A stretch of DNA of 50,774 nt from Pseudomonas tremae (GTDB taxonomy: Bacteria > Pseudomonadota > Gammaproteobacteria > Pseudomonadales > Pseudomonadaceae). The translations under genes and the position numbers were made by a program. Location of the stretch: assembly GCF_001401155.1 (NCBI RefSeq), contig NZ_LJRO01000353.1:1-50774 (forward strand). Direction: 5' to 3'. Shown here piece by piece: positions 16,753-25,458 of this stretch. Below the pieces are notes generated by a model. It made no database searches. It worked only from the letters and a program-made list of their open reading frames with translations, and was not told where the DNA came from. Numbering within the stretch: position 1 is the stretch's first letter; every line of letters starts with the position of its first letter.

Positions 16753-18201
16753 GTGACTCAGAAGCCCGACCAGTGTCTTGGTGAATGGATTGATCGTGAA
16801 GCCCTCGCCGAAGCGATGATCCCTCTCATCGGTCAGCTCTACCGCAATAACAACGTGGTAAGTTCGATCTATGGCCGCAGCCTGATCAACCGTTCAGTCA
16901 TCGCGATTCTCAAAGCTCACCGCTTCGCGCGTCATCGTCAGTCCGATGCGGTCGAGTTGTCCGTACATGAGACGTTCCCGCTTATAAAGGCGATGAGCGA
17001 GCTCAAGCTGGGTGCCGCTTCGGTGGACCTCGGCAAGCTGGCCGTGAAATTCAAGACTGAAGGCAACGGTCGCACGCCTGAGCAGTTCGTGCGCGAAGAA
17101 CTCGCCAGTGTAGTGGGTCAGCAGGGCACCAGCCCGCGTAAAGGCACCGACGTCGTGCTGTACGGTTTCGGCCGTATCGGTCGTCTGCTGGCGCGAATCC
17201 TGATCGAGAAGACTGGCGGCGGCGATGGCTTGCGTCTGCGCGCCATCGTGGTCCGCAAAGGTGCTGAGAACGACCTGGTCAAGCGTGCCAGCCTGCTGCG
17301 CCGTGATTCGGTACACGGCCCGTTCGACGGCACCATCACCATTGATGAGGCCAACAGCACCATCACTGCCAACGGCAACCTGATTCAGGTGATCTACGCC
17401 AAGAACCCTACCGAGGTGGATTACACCCAGTACGGTATCAAGGACGCCTTGCTGGTCGACAACACCGGTGTGTGGCGTGACGCCGAAGGTCTGGGCCAGC
17501 ATCTGGCGTGCCCGGGTATCGATCGCGTCGTGTTGACCGCGCCTGGAAAAGGCAAGCTGAAGAACATCGTGCACGGCATCAACCACGGTGAAATCACCGC
17601 TGACGACAAGATCGTTTCTGCGGCATCCTGCACCACCAACGCCATTGTGCCGGTGCTGAAGGCTGTCAACGACAAGTTCGGCATCACCAACGGTCACGTC
17701 GAAACAGTTCACTCGTACACCAACGACCAGAACCTGATCGACAACTTCCACAAAGGCGATCGCCGTGGCCGTAGCGCTGCACTGAACATGGTAATCACCG
17801 AGACCGGTGCCGCCACTGCTGCTGCCAAGGCATTGCCTGAACTGGCCGGCAAGCTGACCGGTAACGCGATTCGCGTTCCGACGCCGAACGTTTCGATGGC
17901 CATTCTCAACCTCAACCTTGAGAAGCCGACCTCCCGCGAAGAAATGAACGAGTACCTGCGCTACATGGCACTGCACTCGGACCTGCACAAGCAGATCGAT
18001 TTCGTGAACTCGCAGGAAGTGGTATCCACCGACTTCGTGGGCTCGCGCCACGCCGGCGTCGTGGATGCCGAAGCCACCATCGTCAACGACAACCGCGTTG
18101 TGCTGTACGTCTGGTACGACAACGAATTCGGTTACAGCCACCAGGTTGTGCGCGTGATGGAAGACATGGCAGACGTCAATCCGCCAGCTTTCCCGCAATA
18201 A
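16753..18201 (+). CDS. Glyceraldehyde-3-phosphate dehydrogenase, N-terminally extended
   Basis: A 482-residue GAPDH, against about 335 residues for the normal enzyme. The first 130 residues form an extra domain (TQKPDQCLGEWIDREALAE...). The NAD-binding motif YGFGRIGRLL begins at about residue 136, and the active-site cysteine is Cys293 in SAASCTTN. The C-terminus NEFGYSHQVVRVMED is standard. It interconverts glyceraldehyde-3-phosphate and 1,3-bisphosphoglycerate. I choose GTG at 16753 (Shine-Dalgarno tggaagg) over the ATG at 16738, which lies in that RBS. It is divergent from mfd, as in other pseudomonads. Whether it works in glycolysis or gluconeogenesis cannot be seen. Confidence 0.9.
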   Translation: MTQKPDQCLGEWIDREALAEAMIPLIGQLYRNNNVVSSIYGRSLINRSVIAILKAHRFARHRQSDAVELSVHETFPLIKAMSELKLGAASVDLGKLAVKFKTEGNGRTPEQFVREELASVVGQQGTSPRKGTDVVLYGFGRIGRLLARILIEKTGGGDGLRLRAIVVRKGAENDLVKRASLLRRDSVHGPFDGTITIDEANSTITANGNLIQVIYAKNPTEVDYTQYGIKDALLVDNTGVWRDAEGLGQHLACPGIDRVVLTAPGKGKLKNIVHGINHGEITADDKIVSAASCTTNAIVPVLKAVNDKFGITNGHVETVHSYTNDQNLIDNFHKGDRRGRSAALNMVITETGAATAAAKALPELAGKLTGNAIRVPTPNVSMAILNLNLEKPTSREEMNEYLRYMALHSDLHKQIDFVNSQEVVSTDFVGSRHAGVVDAEATIVNDNRVVLYVWYDNEFGYSHQVVRVMEDMADVNPPAFPQ

Positions 18202-18243
18202 GCCTGAACGCTTGAGTTGCCGGGCCTGACCGGGCAGCGATAA

Positions 18244-18290
18244 AAACGGGCCGAACCCTGCGCCAGCAGGTTTCGGCCCGTTTCGTTTTG
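18244..18290 (+). terminator. Rho-independent terminator after the GAPDH gene
   Basis: A 12-bp perfect stem (aaacgggccgaa / ttcggcccgttt) with an inner cctg/cagg pairing is followed by cgttttg. It is positioned 40 bases after the GAPDH stop codon. Confidence 0.85.
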
Positions 18291-18347
18291 TGGTGTGTCG
18301 TGAGAATCTGTCAGGCGCAGCCCATAACAATGACAGAGCGGTAAAGG

Positions 18348-19610
18348 ATGAGCAGTTCGGCCATGGACGATTCGCAGCAACCACTCAGAAGCAGCTTCTT
18401 CCTGCTGTTTTTGACGATTTTCATCCCCTTTGGTCTGGGGCATTTCGTTTCCTACCTGTTTCGTACTGTCAACGCAGTGATCTACGTTGACCTGCAAACC
18501 GACCTCAGCTTGCCTGCGAGCAGCCTCGGGCTGCTGACGGGCGTGTATTTCCTCAGCTTCGCAGCCGCGCAGATTCCCCTCGGCGTAATGCTCGATCGTT
18601 ATGGCCCGCGCAGCGTACAGGCGCCGATGCTGTTGTTTGCGGTCGCCGGTTCGGTCATTTTTAGTGTCTCCAGTACCGAGACGGGGCTGCTGATAGGGCG
18701 TGGTCTGATCGGGCTTGGGGTAGCGGGCTCGCTGATGAGTGCGATCAAGGCGTGCGCCATCTGGTTGCCGGTCGAGCGTTTGCCGCTGAGTACCGCCTGC
18801 CTGCTGTCGATTGGCGGACTGGGCGCGATGGCGTCGACCACGCCCCTGCATGTACTGCTGAGCTGGTTGACCTGGCGGGAAGCGTTTCTGATTCTGGCGC
18901 TGCTGACCTTTTGTGTGGCGGTGGTCATACACCTCAGTGTTCCCAAGGCCTACGAGAGCAAAAGTACCCGCTACAGCGATATGTTTGCTGCGGTCGGCAA
19001 ACTGTACTCGTCATGGACGTTCTGGCGTCTGGCGTTGTACTCGGTGTTCTCCCACGCCATCTACATGTCGGTCCTGTCGCTGTGGATGGGGCCGTGGTTA
19101 CGCGATATGGCGGGCTTGAGTGATTCGGGGATGGCCAATGTGCTGTTGTTCGGCGCTATCGCAATGGTGGCGGGGTCCCTGGCGTTCGGCACGATCACCG
19201 ATTATCTGCGCAGGTTCGGCGTGCAGCCGATCATGATCTGCGGCACCGGAATGGTGATCTTTATCGTCTTCCAGATGCTGATGGCCAGCGGCTTGCCAGT
19301 ATCTCCATACCTGATTGCCATGGGTTTCAGCTTCTTCGGGACCTCGACCACCATGAACTACGCCATCGTGGCGCAATCGGTATCACCGGAGCTTGCGGGA
19401 AGGGTCAGCTCTTCCTTCAATCTGGTGGTGTTCGTGCTCGCGTTTTGTCTGCAATGGCTGATAGGGGCGTTGCTGAGCTTGTGGCCAGTCGGGCAGGGAG
19501 GCGGGCATCCACTTGAGGCCTATCAGTGGTCGCTGGGTCTGATGATTGCGTTGCAATTGCCTGGCGTGCTGCTTTGGCTCAGCTTCCGGCCCTGGAAGCG
19601 TATTGCCTGA
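18348..19610 (+). CDS. MFS transporter
   Basis: A 420-residue major facilitator with about 12 membrane helices. The conserved loop-2 motif is LDRYGPRS (residues about 82-89), after FAAAQIPLGVMLDRYG, and an RGLIGLGVAGSLM helix follows. The best Shine-Dalgarno (aaagg) directly abuts the ATG at 18348, so the in-frame ATG at 18363 (MDDSQQPLRS) is an equally plausible start. An in-frame stop lies 6 bp before 18348. The substrate is not recognisable. It ends at a strong terminator shared with the convergent MHS transporter. Confidence 0.85.
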   Translation: MSSSAMDDSQQPLRSSFFLLFLTIFIPFGLGHFVSYLFRTVNAVIYVDLQTDLSLPASSLGLLTGVYFLSFAAAQIPLGVMLDRYGPRSVQAPMLLFAVAGSVIFSVSSTETGLLIGRGLIGLGVAGSLMSAIKACAIWLPVERLPLSTACLLSIGGLGAMASTTPLHVLLSWLTWREAFLILALLTFCVAVVIHLSVPKAYESKSTRYSDMFAAVGKLYSSWTFWRLALYSVFSHAIYMSVLSLWMGPWLRDMAGLSDSGMANVLLFGAIAMVAGSLAFGTITDYLRRFGVQPIMICGTGMVIFIVFQMLMASGLPVSPYLIAMGFSFFGTSTTMNYAIVAQSVSPELAGRVSSSFNLVVFVLAFCLQWLIGALLSLWPVGQGGGHPLEAYQWSLGLMIALQLPGVLLWLSFRPWKRIA

Positions 19611-19613
19611 AAA

Positions 19614-19656
19614 CAAAAAACCCCGGTCCGAGATACCCGGGCCGGGGTTTTGTTTG
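19614..19656. terminator. Bidirectional Rho-independent terminator
   Basis: The stem aaaaccccgg/ccggggtttt is flanked by an A-run on one side and T-rich sequence on the other. It lies between two convergent MFS transporter genes and can end both transcripts. Confidence 0.9.
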
Positions 19657-19676
19657 TCTACAGGTCCAGCGATGAA

Positions 19677-20969
19677 TCAGCTGGCGGAAGCCGCGACTGG
19701 TGCTTCAAGCTTTTGCCCATTCTTGCGGAACAGTACCAGCGTCGCGATCAGACCCAGCACGGCTGCGCCGGTCAGCCAGATGCCTGGCGCTGCCTTGTTG
19801 CCCAGCTCGTGGATCAGGTAGGTACAGGCTGCCGGAGTAAACCCGCCAAAGGTCGCGGTCGCCAGGCTGTAGGCCAGCGAGAAGCCGGTGGTGCGCACAT
19901 CGACCGGCATGATCTCGGTCAGGGCCACGACCATCGCGCCGTTGTAAGAGCCATACAGGAACGACAGCCACAGCTCGACCATCAGCAGGTTGCCGAAGCT
20001 CGGGTGCGCAACCAGCCAGGACAGCGCAGGGTAGGCGGTAGCAATGGCCAGCACTGTCGCCGCAATCAGCAGCGGCTTGCGGCCGATACGGTCCGAGAAC
20101 GAACCCATGATCGGCAACCAGATGAAGTTCGACACGCCGACACAGACCGTCACCAGCAGGCTTTCGAGGTCAGTCAGGTTCAGCTCGTTCTTGCCGAACG
20201 TCGGGGTATAGGCTGTGATCAGGTAGAAGGTCACAGTGGTCATGACCACCAGCGCCATGCCACCCAGCACCAGGCCGAAGTTCTGGCCGATCGAGCGCAC
20301 GACTTCACGCAGGGTTGGACGATGCGTGCGGGCTTCGAACTCAGGAGACTCTTCCAGCGAGCGGCGGATGATGAAGATTGCTGGCACGATCAGGCAGCCG
20401 ATCAGGAACGGCACGCGCCAGCCCCATTCACCCATTTGCTCCGGGCTCAGCCAGTGGTTCAGGCCAACGCCCAGCAGACCGGCGAACACCACGGCAGCCT
20501 GTTGACTGGCGGACTGCCAGCTGACGAAGAAGCCTTTGCGGCCCGGGGTCGAGATTTCAGCCAGATAGACCGAAACACCGCCCAGTTCCACGCCCGCCGA
20601 AAAGCCCTGCAGCAGGCGACCCAGCAGTACGAGCAACGGCGCAATCACGCCCAGCGTGGCATAACCTGGCACGCAAGCAATCAGCAGAGTGCCCATTGCC
20701 ATCATTGCAAGGGTGATAATCAGTCCCTTGCGCCGTCCGTGACGGTCAATGTAGGCGCCGAGAAAGATTGCTCCCAACGGGCGCATCAGGAAGCCTGCGC
20801 CGAAGGTCGCCAGCGATAGCATCAACGATGCAAAAGCGCTGTCGGAAGGGAAGAAGGTCTTGGCAATGGCCGTGGCATAAAAGCCGTAGACCATGAAATC
20901 GAACATCTCGAGGAAGTTACCGCTGACAACGCGAAAGATCGCTTTGCCCTTACTGGTGCTGGAGGCCAT
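19677..20969 (-). CDS. MHS-family MFS transporter, citrate/tricarballylate-proton symporter-like
   Basis: A 430-residue metabolite:H+ symporter. The N-terminus SGNFLEMFDFMVYGFYAT, the AYIDRHGRRKGL loop and RLLQGFSAGVELGGVSVYLAE closely match the citrate symporter CitA and tricarballylate transporter TcuC as I remember them. It has 12 predicted membrane helices. It would import a tricarboxylate with protons at the inner membrane. No tcuAB or citrate-lyase genes are adjacent, so citrate is the more likely substrate, by inference only. It is transcribed alone on the minus strand. Confidence 0.85.
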   Translation of the reverse strand: MASSTSKGKAIFRVVSGNFLEMFDFMVYGFYATAIAKTFFPSDSAFASLMLSLATFGAGFLMRPLGAIFLGAYIDRHGRRKGLIITLAMMAMGTLLIACVPGYATLGVIAPLLVLLGRLLQGFSAGVELGGVSVYLAEISTPGRKGFFVSWQSASQQAAVVFAGLLGVGLNHWLSPEQMGEWGWRVPFLIGCLIVPAIFIIRRSLEESPEFEARTHRPTLREVVRSIGQNFGLVLGGMALVVMTTVTFYLITAYTPTFGKNELNLTDLESLLVTVCVGVSNFIWLPIMGSFSDRIGRKPLLIAATVLAIATAYPALSWLVAHPSFGNLLMVELWLSFLYGSYNGAMVVALTEIMPVDVRTTGFSLAYSLATATFGGFTPAACTYLIHELGNKAAPGIWLTGAAVLGLIATLVLFRKNGQKLEAPVAASAS

Positions 20970-21345
20970 TTAGTTACTCGCTCAGGCTCGTCGGCTTGGA
21001 GTCCGTTGTCGTTGTTATCCGTTTACATCGCCGCTACGTGTGTGCGAATGGCGATGCACACTTGTAACAGTATGTGTAAAGAGGCTCAAAAACAACCGTT
21101 TCGGCGATTTGCTATCAACTGACGAGCACTTGACAGATGGGAAAAATAAGACAGCGTCGTCAGGCGTGGTGGTGGCGTATCCAATGAAGAATGAATGGGC
21201 TGAACGCTCGTATGGGAACCCTCTGACTGTCAGAGACCACTCACTGCTCCGTTCATCCTCGCCTGGGCGTTGTTTATGGCGCGCCCCGATATGCTGCGAT
21301 GAACATCTTTCTGACTTGCCCGCCATTGCATGCAAGTTGCTTTGA
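20970..21345. other. 376-bp intergenic region with two inverted repeats
   Basis: This is the divergent regulatory region between the MHS transporter and apbE. It contains a gtgtgc/gcacac repeat (21040-21061) and a 15-bp palindrome ctctgactgtcagag (21221-21235), either of which could be an operator. No convincing ORF is present. Confidence 0.4.
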
Positions 21346-22389
21346 ATGGTTTTTAAGCTGCGGGGCACGGATTTGCGCGGGTTTGGCAGAATTGCAGGGT
21401 GCCTGGTGTTACTTGTGTGCGGCGGTTGTGGTCGCGAGCGAACGCTGGAAAGCTTCGGCGGGCCGACCATGGGCAGTCACTACTCTGTGGTGTATGTGCG
21501 CGCTGCCGGCCAGCCCGAGGCAGCAGCGTTGCGGCCAGAGGTAGAGGCGATTCTTGACGAGGTCGACCACCAGATGTCGCTTTGGCGTAGCGACTCGGAC
21601 ATTGAACGCTTCAATGCGCTGCCTGCCAACAGCTGTCAGATCATGCCCGAATCAATCCTCAAGCTTATCGGTGTCGGCGAACAGCTCTCCCGAGACAGCG
21701 ACGGCGCCTTTGACTTAACAGTCAAACCGCTGGCGGACTTGTGGGGGCTGGGTGCTCATGGGCCTCTCGAACAAAGGCCGTCGGCACGACAACTGGACGT
21801 GACCCGCAAGATCGTCGGCTATCGCAACTTGCGTATCGTCGGCCAGCAACTGTGCAAGAGCGCTGCTGTGCAGGTAGACCTCAACAGTATCGCCGCCGGT
21901 CACGCGGTCGACCGTATCAGCCAACTGATGAGCACGTTGGGGTTGCACGATTACCTGGTGCAGGCCACAGGCGAAATGAAAGTCAGCGGTTTCAAGCCCG
22001 ACGGCTCGCCCTGGCGGGTGACCCTCGATGTGCCAGGCAGTGAGGGATACGCCACGCAAAAAGTGTTTCCCCTGAACGGTTACGCTGTTTCTACCTCGGG
22101 CGACTACCATCGTTACACCGAAACCGATGGCCTGCGTATTTCCGACACGCTAGACGCGCGGACCGGCAGACCCATCCAGCACGCGCTGGCCTCTGTCACT
22201 GTTATTCACCCCTCTGCACTGATGGCTGATGGTCTGTCTTCCCTGTTACTGATGCTCGGTCCGGAGCGAGGCTGGAATTATGCGCAGGAACACAAGATCC
22301 CTGCTTTTTTTGTGATTCATGCCGATAAGCACTTTATCATCCGTAGCAACGCGTCGTTTGATCGCCTGGCTGTGGAGCAACCGCGATAA
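21346..22389 (+). CDS. apbE: FAD:protein FMN transferase (ApbE family)
   Basis: A 347-residue ApbE-family flavin transferase. The N-terminus has a basic start, a hydrophobic stretch and cysteines (GCLVLLVCGGC) suggesting a lipoprotein signal, although the lipobox is not ideal. Conserved segments follow: GGPTMGSHYSVVYV, a DHQMSLWRSDSDIERFN region, GAFDLTVKPLADLWG, and the SIAAGHAVDRI and STSGDYHRY motifs; the C-terminal metal-binding region TGRPIQHALASVTV is present. ApbE covalently attaches FMN to threonine in NqrB/NqrC, RnfG and other periplasmic flavoproteins. No nqr or rnf genes are in this window, so its target is unclear. It is 162 bp upstream of sthA. Confidence 0.9.
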   Translation: MVFKLRGTDLRGFGRIAGCLVLLVCGGCGRERTLESFGGPTMGSHYSVVYVRAAGQPEAAALRPEVEAILDEVDHQMSLWRSDSDIERFNALPANSCQIMPESILKLIGVGEQLSRDSDGAFDLTVKPLADLWGLGAHGPLEQRPSARQLDVTRKIVGYRNLRIVGQQLCKSAAVQVDLNSIAAGHAVDRISQLMSTLGLHDYLVQATGEMKVSGFKPDGSPWRVTLDVPGSEGYATQKVFPLNGYAVSTSGDYHRYTETDGLRISDTLDARTGRPIQHALASVTVIHPSALMADGLSSLLLMLGPERGWNYAQEHKIPAFFVIHADKHFIIRSNASFDRLAVEQPR

Positions 22390-22551
22390 GGCGAGAGCAC
22401 GGAACAGCCGATAACGCACCCTGCGCAGACAAAAATTGGCCTTCGACGCGACCAAGGGTTAATGTTCCCCGCCTCGTTGAAGCGCTAAACTGCGCCGCGT
22501 GATTTAGCCAGAGATGCCAAAGTGGCGCCTCGGTCTGTTTAAGGAGTACGC

Positions 22552-23946
22552 ATGGCTGTCTACAACTACGACGTAGTAGTACTGGGTTCCGGCCCTGCCG
22601 GAGAAGGGGCGGCAATGAATGCCGCCAAGGCGGGGCGCAAGGTCGCCATGGTCGACAGCCGTCGGCAGGTGGGCGGCAACTGCACCCATTTGGGCACCAT
22701 ACCGTCCAAGGCTCTGCGTCACTCGGTCAAGCAGATCATCCAGTTCAACACCAACCCCATGTTTCGGGCCATCGGCGAGCCACGCTGGTTTTCGTTTCCG
22801 GATGTGTTGAAAAACGCCGAAATGGTCATCTCCAAGCAAGTGGCTTCGCGCACCGCCTACTACGCTCGCAACCGCGTCGATGTGTTCTTCGGCACCGGCA
22901 GTTTCGCCGACGAGACCAGCATCAACGTGGTCTGTTCCAACGGCGTCGTGGAAAAACTGGTTGCCAACCAGATCATCATCGCCACCGGTTCGCGGCCTTA
23001 CCGCCCTGCGGATATCGATTTCAGCCACAAGCGTATCTACGACAGCGACACCATCCTCAGCCTGGGCCACACCCCACGCAAACTGATCATCTACGGTGCT
23101 GGCGTAATCGGCTGCGAGTACGCGTCGATCTTCAGCGGTCTGGGTGTTCTGGTCGAGCTGGTGGACAACCGTGATCAGTTGCTGAGCTTCCTGGATTCGG
23201 AAATCTCTCAGGCGCTGAGCTATCACTTCAGCAACAACAACGTGATGGTTCGCCACAACGAAGAATACGAAAAGGTCGAAGGCCTGGATAACGGTGTTGT
23301 TCTGCACCTGAAGTCCGGCAAGAAAATCAAGGCGGACGCCTTGCTGTGGTGCAACGGACGTACCGGCAACACCGACAAGCTGGGGCTGGAGAATATCGGC
23401 CTGAAGGCCAACGGTCGCGGCCAGATCGAAGTGGACGAGACCTACAGCACCAGCGTTTCCAACGTCTTCGGCGCCGGTGATGTGATCGGCTGGCCCAGTC
23501 TGGCCAGTGCCGCCTATGACCAGGGTCGTTCAGCGGCGGGCAGCGTGGTCGACAACGGCAGCTGGCGCTACGTCAACGACGTGCCGACCGGGATCTACAC
23601 CATCCCCGAGATCAGTTCGATCGGCAAGAACGAGCACGAACTCACTCAGGCCAAGGTGCCTTACGAAGTCGGCAAGGCGTTCTTCAAGGGCATGGCCCGT
23701 GCGCAGATCTCCGGTGAGCGGGTCGGGATGCTGAAGATCCTGTTCCACCGTGAAACGCTTGAAGTGCTGGGCGTGCACTGCTTCGGCGACCAGGCGTCCG
23801 AAATCGTACACATCGGTCAGGCCATTATGAGTCAGCCGGGTGATGCGAACACGATCAAGTACTTCGTCAACACCACGTTCAACTACCCGACCATGGCCGA
23901 AGCCTACCGGGTAGCTGCTTACGACGGCCTCAACCGGCTTTTTTAA
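22552..23946 (+). CDS. sthA: Si-specific (soluble) pyridine nucleotide transhydrogenase
   Basis: A 464-residue FAD-dependent soluble transhydrogenase that transfers hydride between NADPH and NAD+. The FAD-binding motif is VVVLGSGPAGEGAAMNAA. The disulfide region of related dehydrogenases is replaced by GGNCTHLGTIPSKALRH, with a single cysteine, which is diagnostic of SthA as opposed to lipoamide dehydrogenase. The second Rossmann motif is YGAGVIGCEYASIF, and the dimerisation domain carries the HCFGDQASEIVHIGQA motif. A Shine-Dalgarno, aaggag, lies 5-10 bases before the ATG. It is cytosolic and balances NADPH. Confidence 0.97.
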   Translation: MAVYNYDVVVLGSGPAGEGAAMNAAKAGRKVAMVDSRRQVGGNCTHLGTIPSKALRHSVKQIIQFNTNPMFRAIGEPRWFSFPDVLKNAEMVISKQVASRTAYYARNRVDVFFGTGSFADETSINVVCSNGVVEKLVANQIIIATGSRPYRPADIDFSHKRIYDSDTILSLGHTPRKLIIYGAGVIGCEYASIFSGLGVLVELVDNRDQLLSFLDSEISQALSYHFSNNNVMVRHNEEYEKVEGLDNGVVLHLKSGKKIKADALLWCNGRTGNTDKLGLENIGLKANGRGQIEVDETYSTSVSNVFGAGDVIGWPSLASAAYDQGRSAAGSVVDNGSWRYVNDVPTGIYTIPEISSIGKNEHELTQAKVPYEVGKAFFKGMARAQISGERVGMLKILFHRETLEVLGVHCFGDQASEIVHIGQAIMSQPGDANTIKYFVNTTFNYPTMAEAYRVAAYDGLNRLF

Positions 23947-23951
23947 GCGAC

Positions 23952-23979
23952 TCCGGCCGGTGGCCTGAGCCGGCCGGGG
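23952..23979. terminator. GC hairpin between convergent sthA and the phosphodiesterase gene
   Basis: Two copies of ccggccgg flank tggcctgag and can pair. The hairpin lies between the sthA stop and the end of the minus-strand glycerophosphodiesterase gene. T-tracts are weak, so termination is only likely by position. Confidence 0.45.
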
Positions 23980-23988
23980 AGACCGATT

Positions 23989-24711
23989 TCAGTGATTCCC
24001 GAGCGTGGCGGTGGCCAAACCGGGAAAGTCTGTAATCAGGCTGTCGACGCCGAAATCAGCGAGCCTGCGCATCAGTGCAGGTTCGTTGACCGTCCATACC
24101 GACACATGCAGGCCCTGACGTTGTGCTTTCTGCAGGCGCTCCGGGGTACACAGTGTCCAGTTCAATGCGAGCATTTCACAGCCATAGTTCTGCGCAACCT
24201 TCAACGGGTCGAGCCAGGCGTATTCGGCTACCAGCCCGCGCGATATATCAGGCGTCAGCTCAAGGGCTGCGCGCAGAACTTCACGTGAGCTGGAGGTGAT
24301 GGTCACCTTGTCCAGCAGCCCGTGACGCTGCACCATTTCCCGGATTGCCAGCACGGTGTTGGCCGCGCGAGTGCGTGAGGCGCTTTTGACCTCGAGCTGC
24401 CAGTGGTCGAAATCGCACTGTTCGAACAGCTCTTCCAGACGCGGGATGGGGCAGGGCGATACCCAGCCCGGACCACCTTTGCGCGCGTCGTAGTTCACCA
24501 GGTCGGCGGCAAGATGCTCGTTGACCTTGCCGCGCCGATCGGTGGTGCGCTTGAGAGTCGTGTCATGGATGACCATCAACTCTCCGTCCAGTGACATGTG
24601 CAGATCCAGTTCACAGCGACGTACGCCGTGCTTGAGGCACTGCTGGAAGCTGACCAAGGTGTTTTCCGGTGCTTCGCCCTTGGCGCCGCGGTGGCCGTAG
24701 ATAAGGGTCAC
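23989..24711 (-). CDS. Cytoplasmic glycerophosphodiester phosphodiesterase
   Basis: A 240-residue GDPD-family enzyme. The catalytic motif is YGHRGAKGEAPENT near the N-terminus. It is followed by the metal ligands in RRCELDLHMS and the general acid in VIHDTTLKRTT. It hydrolyses glycerophosphodiesters to glycerol-3-phosphate and an alcohol. There is no signal peptide, so it resembles UgpQ rather than periplasmic GlpQ. It lies 57 bp downstream of the PilZ gene on the same strand and is probably co-transcribed. Confidence 0.9.
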   Translation of the reverse strand: MTLIYGHRGAKGEAPENTLVSFQQCLKHGVRRCELDLHMSLDGELMVIHDTTLKRTTDRRGKVNEHLAADLVNYDARKGGPGWVSPCPIPRLEELFEQCDFDHWQLEVKSASRTRAANTVLAIREMVQRHGLLDKVTITSSSREVLRAALELTPDISRGLVAEYAWLDPLKVAQNYGCEMLALNWTLCTPERLQKAQRQGLHVSVWTVNEPALMRRLADFGVDSLITDFPGLATATLGNH

Positions 24712-24768
24712 GTTTACTCCTGGCCGTTAAGGCGCCGATTGCTGATGTGAAATAAAGATGGCGGGCAG

Positions 24769-25356
24769 TCAGTTCCCGGAAGGCTGACCTTGTTCCAGTG
24801 CCTGACGTCGATGCTGGGCCTGACGCTGCAATACATGGCGCGCGAGCAATTGGCGTTGCGCGTCCGGCAGGTTGACGAATTCAGTGCTGACGTCGAAATT
24901 ACCGTCGGCCAATGCATCGCACTGAGACACTCTGGCGCGCAGCATAAGGCCCGCTGCCTGAGGCATCAGCACCATCTTGATCGACAGTTGTTCGCCTGTT
25001 GCAAAACCTTGTTGCGAATTGAATTGAATGCCGCCTTCGGACAGTTTTACCGGCTGAGGAGCCCCCAGTTTGCCCAGTGCGGTGTGCGCAACCACCTCGC
25101 CCAGCAGGTCGATGCGCTTGCTCAGGGATTTGAGAAAGCTGTTCAACACCCGGTCGCGTTCGTCGAGCTGGCGCATCAGGTGCTGCGATTCGAACTCGCT
25201 GACGTGCAGTTCGCTGAGCAGGTCGAACAGCGTCGAAGTGTCCTGCATGGCATCCTGGCTTGCCTGATCGGCGGAAGACAGGGGGTTAATTTCCAGTGCG
25301 ACGCTGTCGTCGATACGGTAGTATTCGCGGCGTCCTGCTTCATCTAATGTCGACAT
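24769..25356 (-). CDS. PilZ domain-containing protein (degenerate c-di-GMP motif)
   Basis: A 195-residue protein. The N-terminal REYYRIDDSVALEI contains an RxxxR-like stretch, followed by a helical region (DTSTLFDLLSELHVSEFESQHLMRQL in its middle). A C-terminal PilZ-like barrel has KLSEGGIQFNS where the consensus is (D/N)xSxxG, so the first residue is Lys. Binding of c-di-GMP is therefore uncertain. The gene is divergent from lolC, and the same adjacency is seen in other pseudomonads. A role in motility or envelope control is possible but not shown by the sequence. Confidence 0.8.
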   Translation of the reverse strand: MSTLDEAGRREYYRIDDSVALEINPLSSADQASQDAMQDTSTLFDLLSELHVSEFESQHLMRQLDERDRVLNSFLKSLSKRIDLLGEVVAHTALGKLGAPQPVKLSEGGIQFNSQQGFATGEQLSIKMVLMPQAAGLMLRARVSQCDALADGNFDVSTEFVNLPDAQRQLLARHVLQRQAQHRRQALEQGQPSGN

Positions 25357-25458
25357 GGCGAACCCAAGCTAACGGCGGTGGTCAGAGATTTCCGAGTGTA
25401 AAGCTGCACAGCAAGGCCCGCCACATGGACGTCCTCATTCCTGCGAACAAATTCCTAC

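Noticed and set aside
16894..18384. 496-residue open frame antisense to the GAPDH gene
   Set aside because: It lies in the complementary frame of a well-conserved gene. Its translation is low-complexity (Val, Gly, His, Asp-rich) with no family, as expected for a shadow of GC-rich coding sequence.
19650..20819. 389-residue plus-strand frame opposite the MHS transporter
   Set aside because: Translation is rich in Gln, His and Arg with no hydrophobic core; it is the reverse complement of a membrane protein gene.
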